A stretch of 64,000 nt of DNA from Halorubrum halophilum (GCF_000739595.1 NZ_BBJP01000022.1:1-64000), one strand, 5' to 3'. Numbered from the stretch's first letter, positions 54,404-63,588 are shown. The notes: generated from the sequence alone by a model not told the origin. Program-made: numbers and translations.

Positions 54404-55249
54404 TCACTCAACGATAACGGCGCCGCGCTGTCCGATAGCGCGGTGTGGGTGACAGGAGTACCGAAAGATACCGGTCTCGGTGAACGTCTCTTCGAAGTGG
54501 ACGCCGGGCTCGACGTGAATAGCCTCGTCGCCGAAGTCGGCGTCCTCGAAGACGACGTTGTGGCCGCCTCCGCGCCCGGTCCACGACCACCGGACCGTCG
54601 TCCCGGCCGAGACCTTCACTGCCTGAGGGTCGAACGCGAAGTGGCCCTCGGCCCCCTCCGCGCCGGTGGCGACCTCGACGAGGTCGGCGTCCGTCCGATC
54701 CGCGATGGTTCCGTCGTATCCGTTCGTCCCGGCGAGCCACTCGTCGACGGTCGGGTATCCGCTTGACGGCGCGGTTTCGACCACGACGACGCCTTTCATT
54801 CCCGCGTCGGCGTGCGGTTCGCTGACGTATCTGTGCGTCCCTTCCGCTTCGAACGTGTACTCGAACGTCTCTCCCGCCTCCGAGACCGGCTGACCGCTGT
54901 CGAAGGTCTCGTCGATCGCCGCGACGTTGTACTCGGTGTTGTTTCCGATCCACTCCCACGTCACCGTCGTGTCGGGCGCGATCTTGATCGCGGGCGGCGA
55001 GAACGACTTCGTGTTCGACATGCCGAGGTACACGGTCGGAGGGTCGTCGTACCGGAGATCGAGAACCTGCTGTGTCTGTGGATCGTTCGCCGTCGCGAGC
55101 CACGCGTCCAGTGACTCCCGGTCGCCACTTTCGCCCGTAGAGGGCGTCGAACTGGTCGTGTACGTCTGAAGGCCGTTGAACCCGGCTAGGGAGCCGAGTC
55201 CGAGAGCCACGCCTGCTCCGAGGAACGTGCGTCGATTGCTGGAGGGCAT
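54404..55249 (-). CDS. Two-domain halocyanin-like cupredoxin
   Basis: A 281-residue exported protein with Tat motif RRTFLG (6-11); no lipobox Cys is present, so it may be released or held by its uncleaved signal. Two cupredoxin domains follow. Domain 1 (about 65-160) keeps H146 and M151 but has Tyr107 and Ser143 where a copper His and Cys are expected. Domain 2 (about 190-281) keeps H230, C266 and H269, with Gln274 at the axial Met position (HRAIGQRGAV). Domain 2 should bind type 1 copper with altered potential, and domain 1 probably none. Halocyanins carry electrons at the membrane surface. Confidence 0.85.
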   Translation of the reverse strand: MPSSNRRTFLGAGVALGLGSLAGFNGLQTYTTSSTPSTGESGDRESLDAWLATANDPQTQQVLDLRYDDPPTVYLGMSNTKSFSPPAIKIAPDTTVTWEWIGNNTEYNVAAIDETFDSGQPVSEAGETFEYTFEAEGTHRYVSEPHADAGMKGVVVVETAPSSGYPTVDEWLAGTNGYDGTIADRTDADLVEVATGAEGAEGHFAFDPQAVKVSAGTTVRWSWTGRGGGHNVVFEDADFGDEAIHVEPGVHFEETFTETGIFRYSCHPHRAIGQRGAVIVE

Positions 55250-55531
55250 ATCCGGGCGAACGTTGACGCGGACGGAAATACAAACTGTGGGGCAATTCCC
55301 ATATGTTTAAAATCGGTCCGACAGGATGCGGACGTTGCTTGTCCCGGAGTCCAGTCTGAAGAGAGTCAGTGGAGCCTCGATCTCACGTGCGGAACGACCG
55401 GTACCGACGTGAATCGGGATCTCGCGTCATTCGTCGAGATGTCACCGACGAGAACCCCACTCGATCTGACCGTCGCATTCATTTTACCCGTCGCGACCGT
55501 AATCGCGGTACGCACGCAGCGAGTTCATCCC
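55250..55531. other. Intergenic space
   Basis: No gene is seen in these 282 bases. ATATGTTTAAAATC near 55300-55313 is an AT-rich element about 50 bases upstream of the leftward halocyanin-like gene and may belong to its promoter. Confidence 0.35.
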
Positions 55532-55750
55532 ATGTACGTCCCCGACGACCCCCCGGAGACCTGTCCCGCCTGCGGCGACCCCTACGCTTCGGTGTCGCGC
55601 CACGACGACGGGTTCGTCGTCAACCTCCTCGACAACGAGCGGTACCGGCGGGTGTGTTTCCACCCGGTCGATCCCGAGGCCGACGCGGACGCCGCGTTCG
55701 ACTGCTTCCATCACACGCACCGACAGACCGGGAGCTCCGCGGCGGAGTAA
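55532..55750 (+). CDS. Small Cys-rich hypothetical protein
   Basis: A 72-residue protein starting MYVPDDPPETCPACGDPYAS. A CPAC knuckle near the N-terminus, then later single Cys (RRVCFHPVD and DCFHHTH) with several His, could make one zinc site. It resembles small haloarchaeal zinc-finger-like proteins of unknown role. The upstream frame continues but has no protein character, so I use the Met at 55532. It converges with the nucleotidyltransferase gene. Confidence 0.6.
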   Translation: MYVPDDPPETCPACGDPYASVSRHDDGFVVNLLDNERYRRVCFHPVDPEADADAAFDCFHHTHRQTGSSAAE

Positions 55751-55795
55751 CACGTCGAAAAATCGGAGCTAGTTCTCGCGGCCGGCGACCGAGCG

Positions 55796-56770
55796 CTAGA
55801 AGCCGTCGCCCTCGGTGATCGAGGTGTATGACCCGATCAGCGCGCCGGTGAGATCCACGTTCTCCAGCGTGACGCCCTCGTCGATGACGGAGTTTCCGAT
55901 CTTCGAGTCCGTGATCGTCGCGTCCGGGAAGACGACCGAGCGTTCGAGCGTCGAGTCGGTGACGGTCGCGCCCGACATGACGTGGACCACGTCGCCGAGG
56001 TCGGAGTTCTCGACGGTCGCGTCGTCGGCGACGAGCGTGCCGCCCTCCAGGGCGTACTCGACCGCGTCGAGGTAGCTGTCGGCGGTGCCGATGTCGAACC
56101 ACGCGCCGTCGAAGGTGTACGCGTGGACGGCGCCGCGCTCCTGAAGCCACTGGAGGAACCAGCCCGGCTCGTCGGGGTTGTTCCCGTCTTCAAGGTACGT
56201 CGAGAGGTCCGGCAGCGTCTCGGCCGGGAACGCGTAACACGCGATGGAGACGAGCGTCGACTTGGGGTCGTCGGGCTTCTCCTGGAAGTTGACGACCTCG
56301 TCGCCGTCGAGTTCGACGAGGCCGTACGACTTGGCGCGCTCGCGGTCCTCCACGTCGTAGGCGGCCAGCGTCGGCGTCCCCTTCGATTCGAAGAAATCGG
56401 CGAAGTCGCCCAGATCGAAGCTGATCATGTTGTCGCCGGCGACGACGATGAGGTCGTCGTCGACGCCCTCGCGCTCAACCAGCTGGGCGAGCGCGCCGAC
56501 GACGCCGAACTTCTCGTCTTCTTCCACAGTCTCCTCGACCGAGAGGGTGGGCTTCTCGAACGGGCTGTCGGCGAGGTAGTCGGCGAACGCGTCGGCGAAG
56601 CGCTCGTTCGTCGAGACGAACACCTCGTCGACGCGGTCGTCGGCCTCCAAGTCCTCGAAGATTTCGTCGATGACGGTGTTCTCGCCGACCGGGAGGAACA
56701 TCTTCGGTCGGGTCTCGGTGATCGGCCAGAGCCTGGTCGCGTAACCCCCAGCGAGTACGACGGCTTTCAT
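55796..56770 (-). CDS. Sugar-1-phosphate nucleotidyltransferase
   Basis: A 324-residue NDP-sugar pyrophosphorylase. The N-terminal GT-A fold has the nucleotide loop VLAGGYATRLWPITETRPK (residues 5-23), a metal-binding Asp in VVAGDNMISF, and GLVELDGDEVVNFQEKP. From residue ~240 the protein turns into a left-handed beta-helix (repeats such as TVTDSTLERSVVFPDATITD). It couples a nucleoside triphosphate with a hexose 1-phosphate to give an activated sugar for S-layer glycosylation or polysaccharides; UTP/dTTP-glucose or GTP-mannose are possible. Single gene, GC-rich, normal length. Confidence 0.9.
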   Translation of the reverse strand: MKAVVLAGGYATRLWPITETRPKMFLPVGENTVIDEIFEDLEADDRVDEVFVSTNERFADAFADYLADSPFEKPTLSVEETVEEDEKFGVVGALAQLVEREGVDDDLIVVAGDNMISFDLGDFADFFESKGTPTLAAYDVEDRERAKSYGLVELDGDEVVNFQEKPDDPKSTLVSIACYAFPAETLPDLSTYLEDGNNPDEPGWFLQWLQERGAVHAYTFDGAWFDIGTADSYLDAVEYALEGGTLVADDATVENSDLGDVVHVMSGATVTDSTLERSVVFPDATITDSKIGNSVIDEGVTLENVDLTGALIGSYTSITEGDGF

Positions 56771-56888
56771 AAGACACCCGTCTCACTCCGGTGTGATACC
56801 TTTTATGCTCGTGTCAACGCCAAGAAACAGATAGAGAGTTGTCTTCGCAGAGCGAACGTCGATCGCGACTCCGCCGCCGTGTCGCCGA

Positions 56889-57185
56889 CTACTCACTCAG
56901 TCGGTCGGTGTCGATGTTCACGCTCGGCGGCGTGACCACGAGGAACCCGCGGAAGTGCATCAGCTCGCCGCCCATGTCTTTGACCTCGCGCGCGAACCCC
57001 GCGGCGAGTTCGTTGAGGTCGCCGTCGACGGACAACACGAGGGTGTTGCCGTAGTCGACGCTGCGGACCCACTCGTCGGGATCGGTCGTCCCGTCGAGGA
57101 CGCCGAGGACGACGTCGCCGGCGGCCGAGAACGCCTCGTCCATCTGCTCTTCGGCGTCGCGCAGGTCGAGGTCCCAGTCGCTCAT
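56889..57185 (-). CDS. DUF5779-like haloarchaeal protein
   Basis: A 98-residue acidic protein starting MSDWDLDLRDAEEQMDEAFS and containing NTLVLSVDGDLNELAAGFAR and MHFRGFLVVTPPSVNIDTD. It is a compact alpha/beta protein conserved in haloarchaea, as I recall under DUF5779; the function is unknown. The start at 57185 is the first Met with family-like sequence, although the frame is open much further on the minus strand through GC-rich DNA. It is convergent with nothing and divergent from the DsbA-like gene. Confidence 0.75.
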   Translation of the reverse strand: MSDWDLDLRDAEEQMDEAFSAAGDVVLGVLDGTTDPDEWVRSVDYGNTLVLSVDGDLNELAAGFAREVKDMGGELMHFRGFLVVTPPSVNIDTDRLSE

Positions 57186-57281
57186 ACCACAGGGTTGCGA
57201 GGCGGCGGCAAAAACGTTCGGACGCGAAACGCCGGTCCCCGATCGCGGAGTCGTTAAGTGCTCGCCGACCCCAGCGGACGT

Positions 57282-57968
57282 ATGGAACGCACGCGGCGGT
57301 CCCTGCTCGCGGGCGCGGCGTCGGTCGGCGTCGTCGGCGCGGCGGGATGTCTCGGTGGCGGCGCAGGAGGCGGAGGCGGCGAAAGTGACGCCGGCGGGAA
57401 CACGCTCGACACGGGCGAGTACGACTGCGACCTCTCCGAGCCGTCGGACCCGGACCTCGACTTCCGGCCCGTCATCGGCGACCCGGAGGCCGAGGTCGTC
57501 GTGCAGGCGTTCGAGGACTTCACCTGCGGTCACTGCGCCACCTACAAGCTGGACCACTTCCCGACGATCCGCGAGGAGTACATCGACCCCGGCGAGGTGC
57601 GCTACGAGCACTGGGACTTCCCGATTCCCGTCAACGAGACGTGGGCGGTCCCCGTCGCCAGCGCGGCCCGCGGGGTCGGCGCGCGGCAGGGCGCCGAGGC
57701 GTTCTTCTCGTTCGCCTCGGCGGCGTTCGAGTCTCAGGGGAACTACAGCGGAGAGGCGATCGGCGCCGCCGCGGAGGCCGCCGGCGCGGACCCCTGCGCC
57801 GCCATCGCCGACGCGGAGTTCGCGGCGTACGAGGAGGCGTCGATGAACGACCGGAGCGAGGGCGAATCGATGGGCGTCTCGGGGACGCCGACGATCTTCG
57901 TAGACGGCGAGGCGGTCGAGGACTACCGGGCGGAGACGATCGCGACGGCGATCGACGACGTCCTGTAG
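57282..57968 (+). CDS. DsbA-like thioredoxin-fold lipoprotein
   Basis: A 228-residue exported protein with Tat motif RRSLLAG, lipobox AAGC (20-23) and a Gly-rich linker. The thioredoxin fold begins VIGDPEAEVVVQAFEDFTCG and contains the CGHC active site (C82, C85). The cis-Pro loop is GVSGTPTIFVDG. This is the DSBA/thioredoxin_4 type that makes or repairs disulfides in secreted proteins, or reduces cytochromes, outside the membrane. A further Cys pair (C49 and DPCAA) may be structural. It starts a new transcription unit, divergent from the DUF5779 gene. Confidence 0.88.
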   Translation: MERTRRSLLAGAASVGVVGAAGCLGGGAGGGGGESDAGGNTLDTGEYDCDLSEPSDPDLDFRPVIGDPEAEVVVQAFEDFTCGHCATYKLDHFPTIREEYIDPGEVRYEHWDFPIPVNETWAVPVASAARGVGARQGAEAFFSFASAAFESQGNYSGEAIGAAAEAAGADPCAAIADAEFAAYEEASMNDRSEGESMGVSGTPTIFVDGEAVEDYRAETIATAIDDVL

Positions 57969-58043
57969 GTCCGGTTCCGCGGCTCTCCTCTCACGTGTTC
58001 CCGAGCGTCGGCCTTTTGAGCGTTCGGCACGTTTTATAAGTAG

Positions 58044-59303
58044 ATGACGGAGGACGACCGCGGCGACCGGCGGCGGCTGGGCGCCGTCGTGCTCGCCGTG
58101 TTGATCTCGCAGGTGCTCCTCTACCCGGGGGTTCCGGATCTGGTGGTCGCGCTCGGGGCACCCGCCGGGATCGACGCCGGGATGTGGTTCCTCGTCGCGG
58201 AGTTCGGCGCGTTCGTGACCTTCGCGGTCGTCTGGGGCGCCGCGAGCGACGCGCTCGGACGGCGGGCGCCCCTGATCGTCGCCGGCGCGTTCGGGGGCGC
58301 GGCCTCGTACGTCGCGCTCGCCGCGGTCCCCGAGTTCGGGTTCGGCTTCCGGGCGGCGCTCGCGGTCCGGGTCGTCGGCGGCGCGCTCACCATCGGCGCC
58401 TTCTCGCTGGCGATCACCTCGCTGATGGACCTTCGGGGCGGCAACGGGCGCAACATGGGGACCGCCGGGGTCGCCATCGGGCTCGGCGCGGCGGTCGGCT
58501 CGGTCGTGGGCGGGGCGCTCGCCGAGCTGAACGCCTTTTACCCCGTCTACGCCGGCGCCGCGGTGCTCGCGGGGGCGGGAGTACTCGCGGCCACCGTCGA
58601 CGACCGGGTCGTCGCCGATCGGTCGAACGCCCCGAGCGGGGGCGATTCGGACAGCGACGTGGGATTCCGCGACGTGCTCGCCCGGGCGCGGACGACCCGC
58701 GGACTCCTCGTTCCGCTCGCGTTCGGCTTCGTCGACCGGCTCACGGCCGGCTTCTTCGCGCTCGTCGGCGTCTACTACTTCCAGGACCCGGAGACGTTCG
58801 GCCTCTCGGCGGGGGCCGCGGGGGCGACGCTCGCGCTCTTCTTCGTCCCCTTCGCGGTGCTGCAGGCCCCGTTCGGCTCGCTGTCGGACCGGGTGGGGCG
58901 CTTCCTCCCCGTCGTGCTCGGGTCGGTCGCGTACGGGATCGTCACGATCGGCGTCGGCGTGGCGCCGGTATACCCTCTCGCGGCCGCGCTCATGGTGCTC
59001 GTCGGGGTCTGCGGCGCGTTGATGGCGCCGGCGACGATGGCGCTCGTCACGGACCTCGTCGAGCCGGAGGCCCGCGGCGCGGCGATGGGGCTGTTCAACG
59101 TGTTCGGCTCGCTCGGGTTCCTCGCCGGCTTCCTCATCGGGGGAACCGCCACCGACCAGTTCGGCTACACCCCCGCGTTCCTCGCGGTCGGCGGGCTCGA
59201 ACTCGCCATCGCGCTGGCGCTGTTCCCGGCCGTGAAGGCGATCGCGCCGGGCGGCGGGCTCCTCGGGCTCGGCGGCGAAACCGGGGGGTCGCCGTCGGAG
59301 TGA
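58044..59303 (+). CDS. Major facilitator superfamily transporter
   Basis: A 419-residue membrane protein with about 12 transmembrane helices. Loop 2-3 has WGAASDALGRRAP and loop 8-9 GSLSDRVGRFLP, both MFS signature motifs. A short charged loop (about residues 190-215) joins the halves. It is probably an efflux pump of the drug/proton antiporter type; the substrate is unknown. TTTTATAA directly before the ATG is too close to serve as the usual -27 box for this start, so either transcription starts inside or the motif is fortuitous. Confidence 0.85.
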   Translation: MTEDDRGDRRRLGAVVLAVLISQVLLYPGVPDLVVALGAPAGIDAGMWFLVAEFGAFVTFAVVWGAASDALGRRAPLIVAGAFGGAASYVALAAVPEFGFGFRAALAVRVVGGALTIGAFSLAITSLMDLRGGNGRNMGTAGVAIGLGAAVGSVVGGALAELNAFYPVYAGAAVLAGAGVLAATVDDRVVADRSNAPSGGDSDSDVGFRDVLARARTTRGLLVPLAFGFVDRLTAGFFALVGVYYFQDPETFGLSAGAAGATLALFFVPFAVLQAPFGSLSDRVGRFLPVVLGSVAYGIVTIGVGVAPVYPLAAALMVLVGVCGALMAPATMALVTDLVEPEARGAAMGLFNVFGSLGFLAGFLIGGTATDQFGYTPAFLAVGGLELAIALALFPAVKAIAPGGGLLGLGGETGGSPSE

Positions 59304-59365
59304 CTCCCTCCGACGCGGCTCCGAGCGGCCCGAGAGGTAGCCGTGCGCCCGCCCGAGTCGAGCCC

Positions 59366-59373
59366 TTTTAAGG
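59366..59373 (+). promoter_or_regulatory. Candidate box A for tyrA
   Basis: CTTTTAAG lies about 28-35 bases before the ATG at 59401, consistent with a near-leaderless transcript. Confidence 0.4.
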
Positions 59374-59400
59374 CGCTCGTCCCCACCGTACGGACGACAG

Positions 59401-60174
59401 ATGGACATCCTCGTGGTGGGCGCGGGCGAGATCGGCCGCTGGATCGCCGACACCGTGTCGGCCGACGAGTCGCCGATCGACGCGACCGTGGCGTTTGCGG
59501 ACCGCGACCCGGACGTCGCCGCCGACGCGGCCGCCGGACGCGACGCGGAGGCGGTCCCGGTCGACGGCGACACGGCCCACGACGCGGTGTGTCTCGCGGT
59601 GCCGATGTCGGCCGTTCCCGCCGCCGTCGAGGCGTACGCCCCGCGCGCGGAGCGGGCGATCCTCGACGTTTCCGGAGAGATGACCGACGCGGTCGCGGCG
59701 ATGCGCGAGCACACCCCGGGCCGCGAGCGCGCGAGCTACCACCCGCTGTTCGCGCCGCCGCGCGTCCCCGGCAACGTCGCCGCGGTCGTCGACGAGGGCG
59801 GCCCGGTGATCGAGGGGATCTCGGCCGCGATCGAGGCCGGCGGCAACGAGGTCTTCGAGACGACGCCCGCGGAGCACGACGAGGCGATGGAGACGGTGCA
59901 GGCCGGCGCGCACGCGGCCGTACTCGCGTGGCGGCTCGCGGGCGACGACGTGCGCGAGGAGTTCCACACGCCGGTCTCGGCCGCGCTCGACGAGGTTGCC
60001 GACACCGTGACCGAGGGGTCGCCCGCGGTGTACGCCGAGATCCAGCGCGCCTTCGACGGCGCCGACGACGTGGCCGCGGCGGCCCGCGAGATCGCCGACG
60101 CCGACTCGGAGGCGTTCGCCAACCTGTACGAGGCGGCCCGGGGCGACCGCGAAAGCCGCGAGCGACACGAGTGA
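59401..60174 (+). CDS. tyrA: Prephenate dehydrogenase
   Basis: A 257-residue NAD-dependent dehydrogenase of tyrosine synthesis, converting prephenate to 4-hydroxyphenylpyruvate. The N-terminal Rossmann loop is DILVVGAGEIGRWIADTV, and catalytic-region motifs LDVSGEMTDAVAAM and RASYHPLFAPP (with the family His) follow. The C-terminal half is the helical dimerisation domain. There is no chorismate mutase or ACT domain, the usual short haloarchaeal form. The next gene begins 25 bases after its stop on the same strand. Confidence 0.9.
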   Translation: MDILVVGAGEIGRWIADTVSADESPIDATVAFADRDPDVAADAAAGRDAEAVPVDGDTAHDAVCLAVPMSAVPAAVEAYAPRAERAILDVSGEMTDAVAAMREHTPGRERASYHPLFAPPRVPGNVAAVVDEGGPVIEGISAAIEAGGNEVFETTPAEHDEAMETVQAGAHAAVLAWRLAGDDVREEFHTPVSAALDEVADTVTEGSPAVYAEIQRAFDGADDVAAAAREIADADSEAFANLYEAARGDRESRERHE

Positions 60175-60199
60175 GCCGATCGACCACGCCAGTGATTTC

Positions 60200-61657
60200 A
60201 TGATAGACAGAGCAGCCGTCCGGAACAACGCCAACTACCTGCGCAACGTCAGACCGATCGACCCCGAAGAGATCGCGGAGTACATCGAGGGGGGCGCTCA
60301 CCCCGCCGTCGTCCGCGAGACGCTCCGCGAGGAGGCGTTCGACCTTCGGCTCCGCGAGCGCGAGGACGGCGCCTTCGAGCCCGTCCCCGAGGAGCCCGTC
60401 TCCGACCCCCGCTGGGCGCCGACGGCGTTCCCGGAGGCGTACTCGTTTGCCCTCGAAGACCTGCTGGTTCGGGAGTTCGGCGCGAACTGGCACCGCGGGG
60501 ACTCCGGCGACGAGCTGCGGGAGGCGGTGCGCCGGCTGAAGGACGACTACCTCTACGGGAACGACGTGGCGTACGACCGGGTCGCGGCGCTCGGGTACGC
60601 GATCTACCACCTGCCGGCCTACTACGCGACGGTCGGCTACGTCCTCGACGACCTCGTCGAGAACGGGCTGCTCGACCGGACCCTCCGCGTCCTCGACGTG
60701 GGCGCGGGCGTCGGCGGCCCCGCGCTCGGCCTCCACGACTACCTCCCCGACGACGCCGTCGTCGACTATCACGCCGTCGAACCGAGCGCGGCCGCCGACG
60801 TGCTCGATCACATGCTTGACGAGACGGGACGGAACTTCCGGCCGACGATCCACGAGGAGACGGCGGAGACCTTTTTCGGACTCGACGGGGGGGCGACGGG
60901 GAGCGGTGATGACGGAGGCGCGGCCCCCGACGCGTTCGATCTGGTCGTGTTCGGGAACGTCCTCTCGGAGCTCGAAGACCCGGTCGCGGTCGCCGACGCG
61001 GCCCTCAACCGACTCGCGGACGACGGGAGCGTCGCCGCGTTCGCGCCCGCCGACCGCAACACCGCCATGGGGCTCCGCGAGGTGGAGCGGGCGGTCGCGA
61101 CCCCCGAGAGCGGCGTCGACACGTACTCGCCGACCCTCCGACTCTGGCCGAACGCGACCCCCTCGGACGGCGGGTGGTCCTTCGACGTGGCCGGCGACCT
61201 CGAGGTCCCGCCGTTTCAGCGTCGCCTCGACGAGGCGGCCGAGCGCGGCTCCGGAGACGAGCCCGGCGAGTTCGTCAACGTCGACGTGCAGTTCGCGTAC
61301 GCGATCCTCCGCTCGGACGGGAAGCGGCGAGTCGACGTGCGGGCCAGCGACGGTCGCTGCGCGCGCATGGCCGACTCGGAGGCACACGTCACCGACCGCG
61401 TGAACTTCCTCGCCGTGAAGCTGAGCCACGACCTCAGCGACGGCGACAATGCCCTCTACCGCGTCGGCGACGGCTCGCAGACGGTGGATCACTACCTCGT
61501 CTGCACGCGGGAGACAGTGCTCAACGACGATCTCCGGACGGCCGACTACGGCTCAGTGGTCTTCGTCGAGAACGGGCTCGTGCTCTGGAACGACGACGAG
61601 GGGGCGTACAACGTGGTCGTCGACGACGAGACGGTCGTCGATCTCGTCGCGCCCTGA
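60200..61657 (+). CDS. Rsm22-like SAM-dependent methyltransferase
   Basis: A 485-residue protein. The helical N-terminal region (LGYAIYHLPAYYATVGYVLD) followed by the SAM-binding motif LRVLDVGAGVGGPALGLHDY (about 162-181) and DLVVFGNVLSELEDP fits the small-ribosomal-subunit Rsm22 family, whose mitochondrial member METTL17 associates with the small subunit. The last ~80 residues are a separate acidic domain with VTDRVNFLAVKLSHDLSDGD. It probably acts in ribosome assembly. It follows tyrA by 25 bases and may be co-transcribed. A Cys-rich Fe-S motif, present in METTL17, is not seen. Confidence 0.82.
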   Translation: MIDRAAVRNNANYLRNVRPIDPEEIAEYIEGGAHPAVVRETLREEAFDLRLREREDGAFEPVPEEPVSDPRWAPTAFPEAYSFALEDLLVREFGANWHRGDSGDELREAVRRLKDDYLYGNDVAYDRVAALGYAIYHLPAYYATVGYVLDDLVENGLLDRTLRVLDVGAGVGGPALGLHDYLPDDAVVDYHAVEPSAAADVLDHMLDETGRNFRPTIHEETAETFFGLDGGATGSGDDGGAAPDAFDLVVFGNVLSELEDPVAVADAALNRLADDGSVAAFAPADRNTAMGLREVERAVATPESGVDTYSPTLRLWPNATPSDGGWSFDVAGDLEVPPFQRRLDEAAERGSGDEPGEFVNVDVQFAYAILRSDGKRRVDVRASDGRCARMADSEAHVTDRVNFLAVKLSHDLSDGDNALYRVGDGSQTVDHYLVCTRETVLNDDLRTADYGSVVFVENGLVLWNDDEGAYNVVVDDETVVDLVAP

Positions 61658-61699
61658 GCGGGCCGCGGTCTCCGCCCGTTGAGGGGCGAGAGAACGTTC

Positions 61700-61954
61700 T
61701 CACGGGCGGCTCTTCACGGTCAGCCCGTTCCCTCCGACCTCGTCGCGGACGACGAAGTAGAGCGCCCAGACCACCACGCCGCCGAGAAGGGCCGCGACCG
61801 TCCACGCGAGCACGTGGCGGCTGTTCCGATCCACCGCGTCCAGATAGATGATCAGAGACGCAAGCACCAGCGGGACGGCCACCACCGTAGCGAGGAAGAG
61901 GACGATGAACAGTTCCACGCCGCCGGGAACGCCGACTTGGAGGGGGAGGGGCAT
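61700..61954 (-). CDS. Small two-helix membrane protein
   Basis: An 84-residue protein from MPLPLQVGVPGGVELFIVLF. Two transmembrane segments are clear (about 16-36 and 51-70, WTVAALLGGVVVWALYFVV) with a short polar loop DAVDRNSRH and a basic tail GLTVKSRP. The pattern matches the small phospholipase D-nuclease-N-terminal-like haloarchaeal membrane proteins. Function unknown. AT-rich DNA right upstream (61960-61985) suits a leaderless promoter. Confidence 0.65.
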   Translation of the reverse strand: MPLPLQVGVPGGVELFIVLFLATVVAVPLVLASLIIYLDAVDRNSRHVLAWTVAALLGGVVVWALYFVVRDEVGGNGLTVKSRP

Positions 61955-62014
61955 CAATCATCGTTTATCTAACATGAATATAAAGATTACTACAAACGGA
62001 CACGTTGAGGACAG

Positions 62015-62737
62015 TCACCCGACCGGTTCGATCAGTTCCGGTGCGTCGACGCCGGGGGAGTTCACGCGCGTCGAGACCGGATGGGCCGTCATCTCGTCGG
62101 CCGGGCGCGGATCGAGCAACGCGGCGGCCTCGTCGGGGGCGCCACGGAGCCACGTCTCCTCCTCGTCTGGATCGAGGATCACCGCCATCCGGTGGTGGAG
62201 ATCGGCGACGAGGTCGTTCGGCTCGGTCGTGACGATCGTGAACGTCTCTACGGGCCCACCGCCGTCGTCTGAATCGCCGCCTTCCTCCGCTCCGCCACCG
62301 AACGCCCCGAGCCCCGTCTGCGTCGTCTCGGGTTCCGGCGGCTCCCACCGCTCGTAGAGCCCGGCCATCGCGAACGGGCGGTCGTCCTCGAAGGCGACGC
62401 GGTAGGGGGTCTTGCCGCCCGATCTCCCGTCCTCCTCGACCCACTCGTAGAACCCGTCCGCGGGGACAAGACACCGCCAGCGCTCGAAAGCGTCGGCGAA
62501 GCTCCGCTTCTCTCGGACCGTCTCCGCGCGGGCGTTGATGAGGTCGAACGACTCGTCGGCCCACGAGGGAGTGAGCCCCCACTCCATCCGCGTCGCGGCG
62601 CTCGGGTCCTCATCGGCGATCACCGGGAGGTCTTGGCCGGGCGCGCAGTTGTAGCTGGGCTCGACGCCCGCGAAGTCGGCGTCGAACCGGGCTTCGAGGT
62701 CGGCGGCGGGGGTGAAGAGGGTGTAGCGGCCGCACAT
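62015..62737 (-). CDS. SRAP (HMCES/YedK) abasic-site-binding protein
   Basis: A 240-residue SOS response-associated peptidase family protein. It starts MCGRYTLF, with the invariant C2 that, once the Met is removed, forms a thiazolidine link to abasic sites in single-stranded DNA. DLINARAETVREKRSFADAF and RCLVPADGFYEW are family motifs, and DLHHRMAVIL carries the catalytic His. An acidic, Gly-rich loop (about residues 140-165, ending DSDDGGG) is a haloarchaeal insertion. It protects and later releases stalled abasic sites. TTTATG about 30 bases upstream is a candidate box A. Confidence 0.93.
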   Translation of the reverse strand: MCGRYTLFTPAADLEARFDADFAGVEPSYNCAPGQDLPVIADEDPSAATRMEWGLTPSWADESFDLINARAETVREKRSFADAFERWRCLVPADGFYEWVEEDGRSGGKTPYRVAFEDDRPFAMAGLYERWEPPEPETTQTGLGAFGGGAEEGGDSDDGGGPVETFTIVTTEPNDLVADLHHRMAVILDPDEEETWLRGAPDEAAALLDPRPADEMTAHPVSTRVNSPGVDAPELIEPVG

Positions 62738-62823
62738 GCGTATCCGTTCTTTCCGCCTGCGGCAACATAAATCGCGCCGCCGCCTCCCGTCGGGTTTTTG
62801 CCCGCGCGCCGCCGCGATCCGGT

Positions 62824-63588
62824 ATGCGCATCGAGAACAGCTTCATCCCGGTCGAGGGAGTCGGCGAGACGACGGAGCGCCGACTCTGGCGCGACGGCGT
62901 CACCACGTGGGAGACGTTCGACCCCGCGGTCGACGTGCCGGGCGTCGGCCCGACCACCGCAGACCGGATCGAGTCGTTCATCGCCGAGGCGCTGACGCGC
63001 CTCGACGACGGCGATTCCGCCTACTTCGACCGAACCTTCCCGAGCGGGGAGCGCTGGCGGCTCTACGAGAACTTCCGCGAGGAGACCTGCTTCTTCGACA
63101 TCGAGACGACCGGCCTCGACGAGCATCGCAATCAGGTGACGACGGTGAGTTTCCATCAAGACGGCGAGACGACGACGCTCGTCGCCGGCGAGGATCTCAC
63201 CGCGGAGCGCCTCCGGGAGCGGTTCGCCGACGCCAGCCTGCTCGCGACGTTCAACGGCGCGCGGTTCGACGTGCCCTTTTTAGAGACCTCCTTCGACATC
63301 GAGATCGACACGCCCCATCTCGATCTCATGTACCCCTGCAAGCGGATCGGGCTCTCCGGCGGGCTGAAGCCGATCGAGAAAGAGATCGGCATCGAGCGCG
63401 ACCGCCCGGACATCTCGGGGCGGGACGCCGTCCGGCTTTGGCGCGAGTACGAGCGCGGCGACGACGACGCGCTCGAGACGCTGGTCTCGTACAACCGCGA
63501 GGACACGGAGAACCTCCGGACCCTCGCGGACGTCGTCACCGAGACGCTCCACGAGGACGTGTTCGTCGGCGCGAGCGTCGAGGGGTAG
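62824..63588 (+). CDS. RNase H-like exonuclease (YprB type)
   Basis: A 254-residue protein. A helix-hairpin-helix segment (VDVPGVGPTTADRIESF, 37-53) comes first, then a DnaQ/RNase H-like 3'-5' exonuclease core with CFFDIETTGLDEHRNQV (D92, E94), LLATFNGARFDVPFLE and YNREDTENLRTLADVV, giving the DEDD residues in order. This is the YprB-like family of predicted exonucleases, a role in DNA repair or RNA processing being likely. Single gene divergent from the SRAP gene, with the intergenic space serving both. Confidence 0.85.
   Translation: MRIENSFIPVEGVGETTERRLWRDGVTTWETFDPAVDVPGVGPTTADRIESFIAEALTRLDDGDSAYFDRTFPSGERWRLYENFREETCFFDIETTGLDEHRNQVTTVSFHQDGETTTLVAGEDLTAERLRERFADASLLATFNGARFDVPFLETSFDIEIDTPHLDLMYPCKRIGLSGGLKPIEKEIGIERDRPDISGRDAVRLWREYERGDDDALETLVSYNREDTENLRTLADVVTETLHEDVFVGASVEG

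Noticed and set aside
56889-59714. A 941-codon minus-strand open frame
   Set aside because: Only its last 98 codons (DUF5779-like) are protein-like; the rest is antisense to the DsbA-like and MFS genes.
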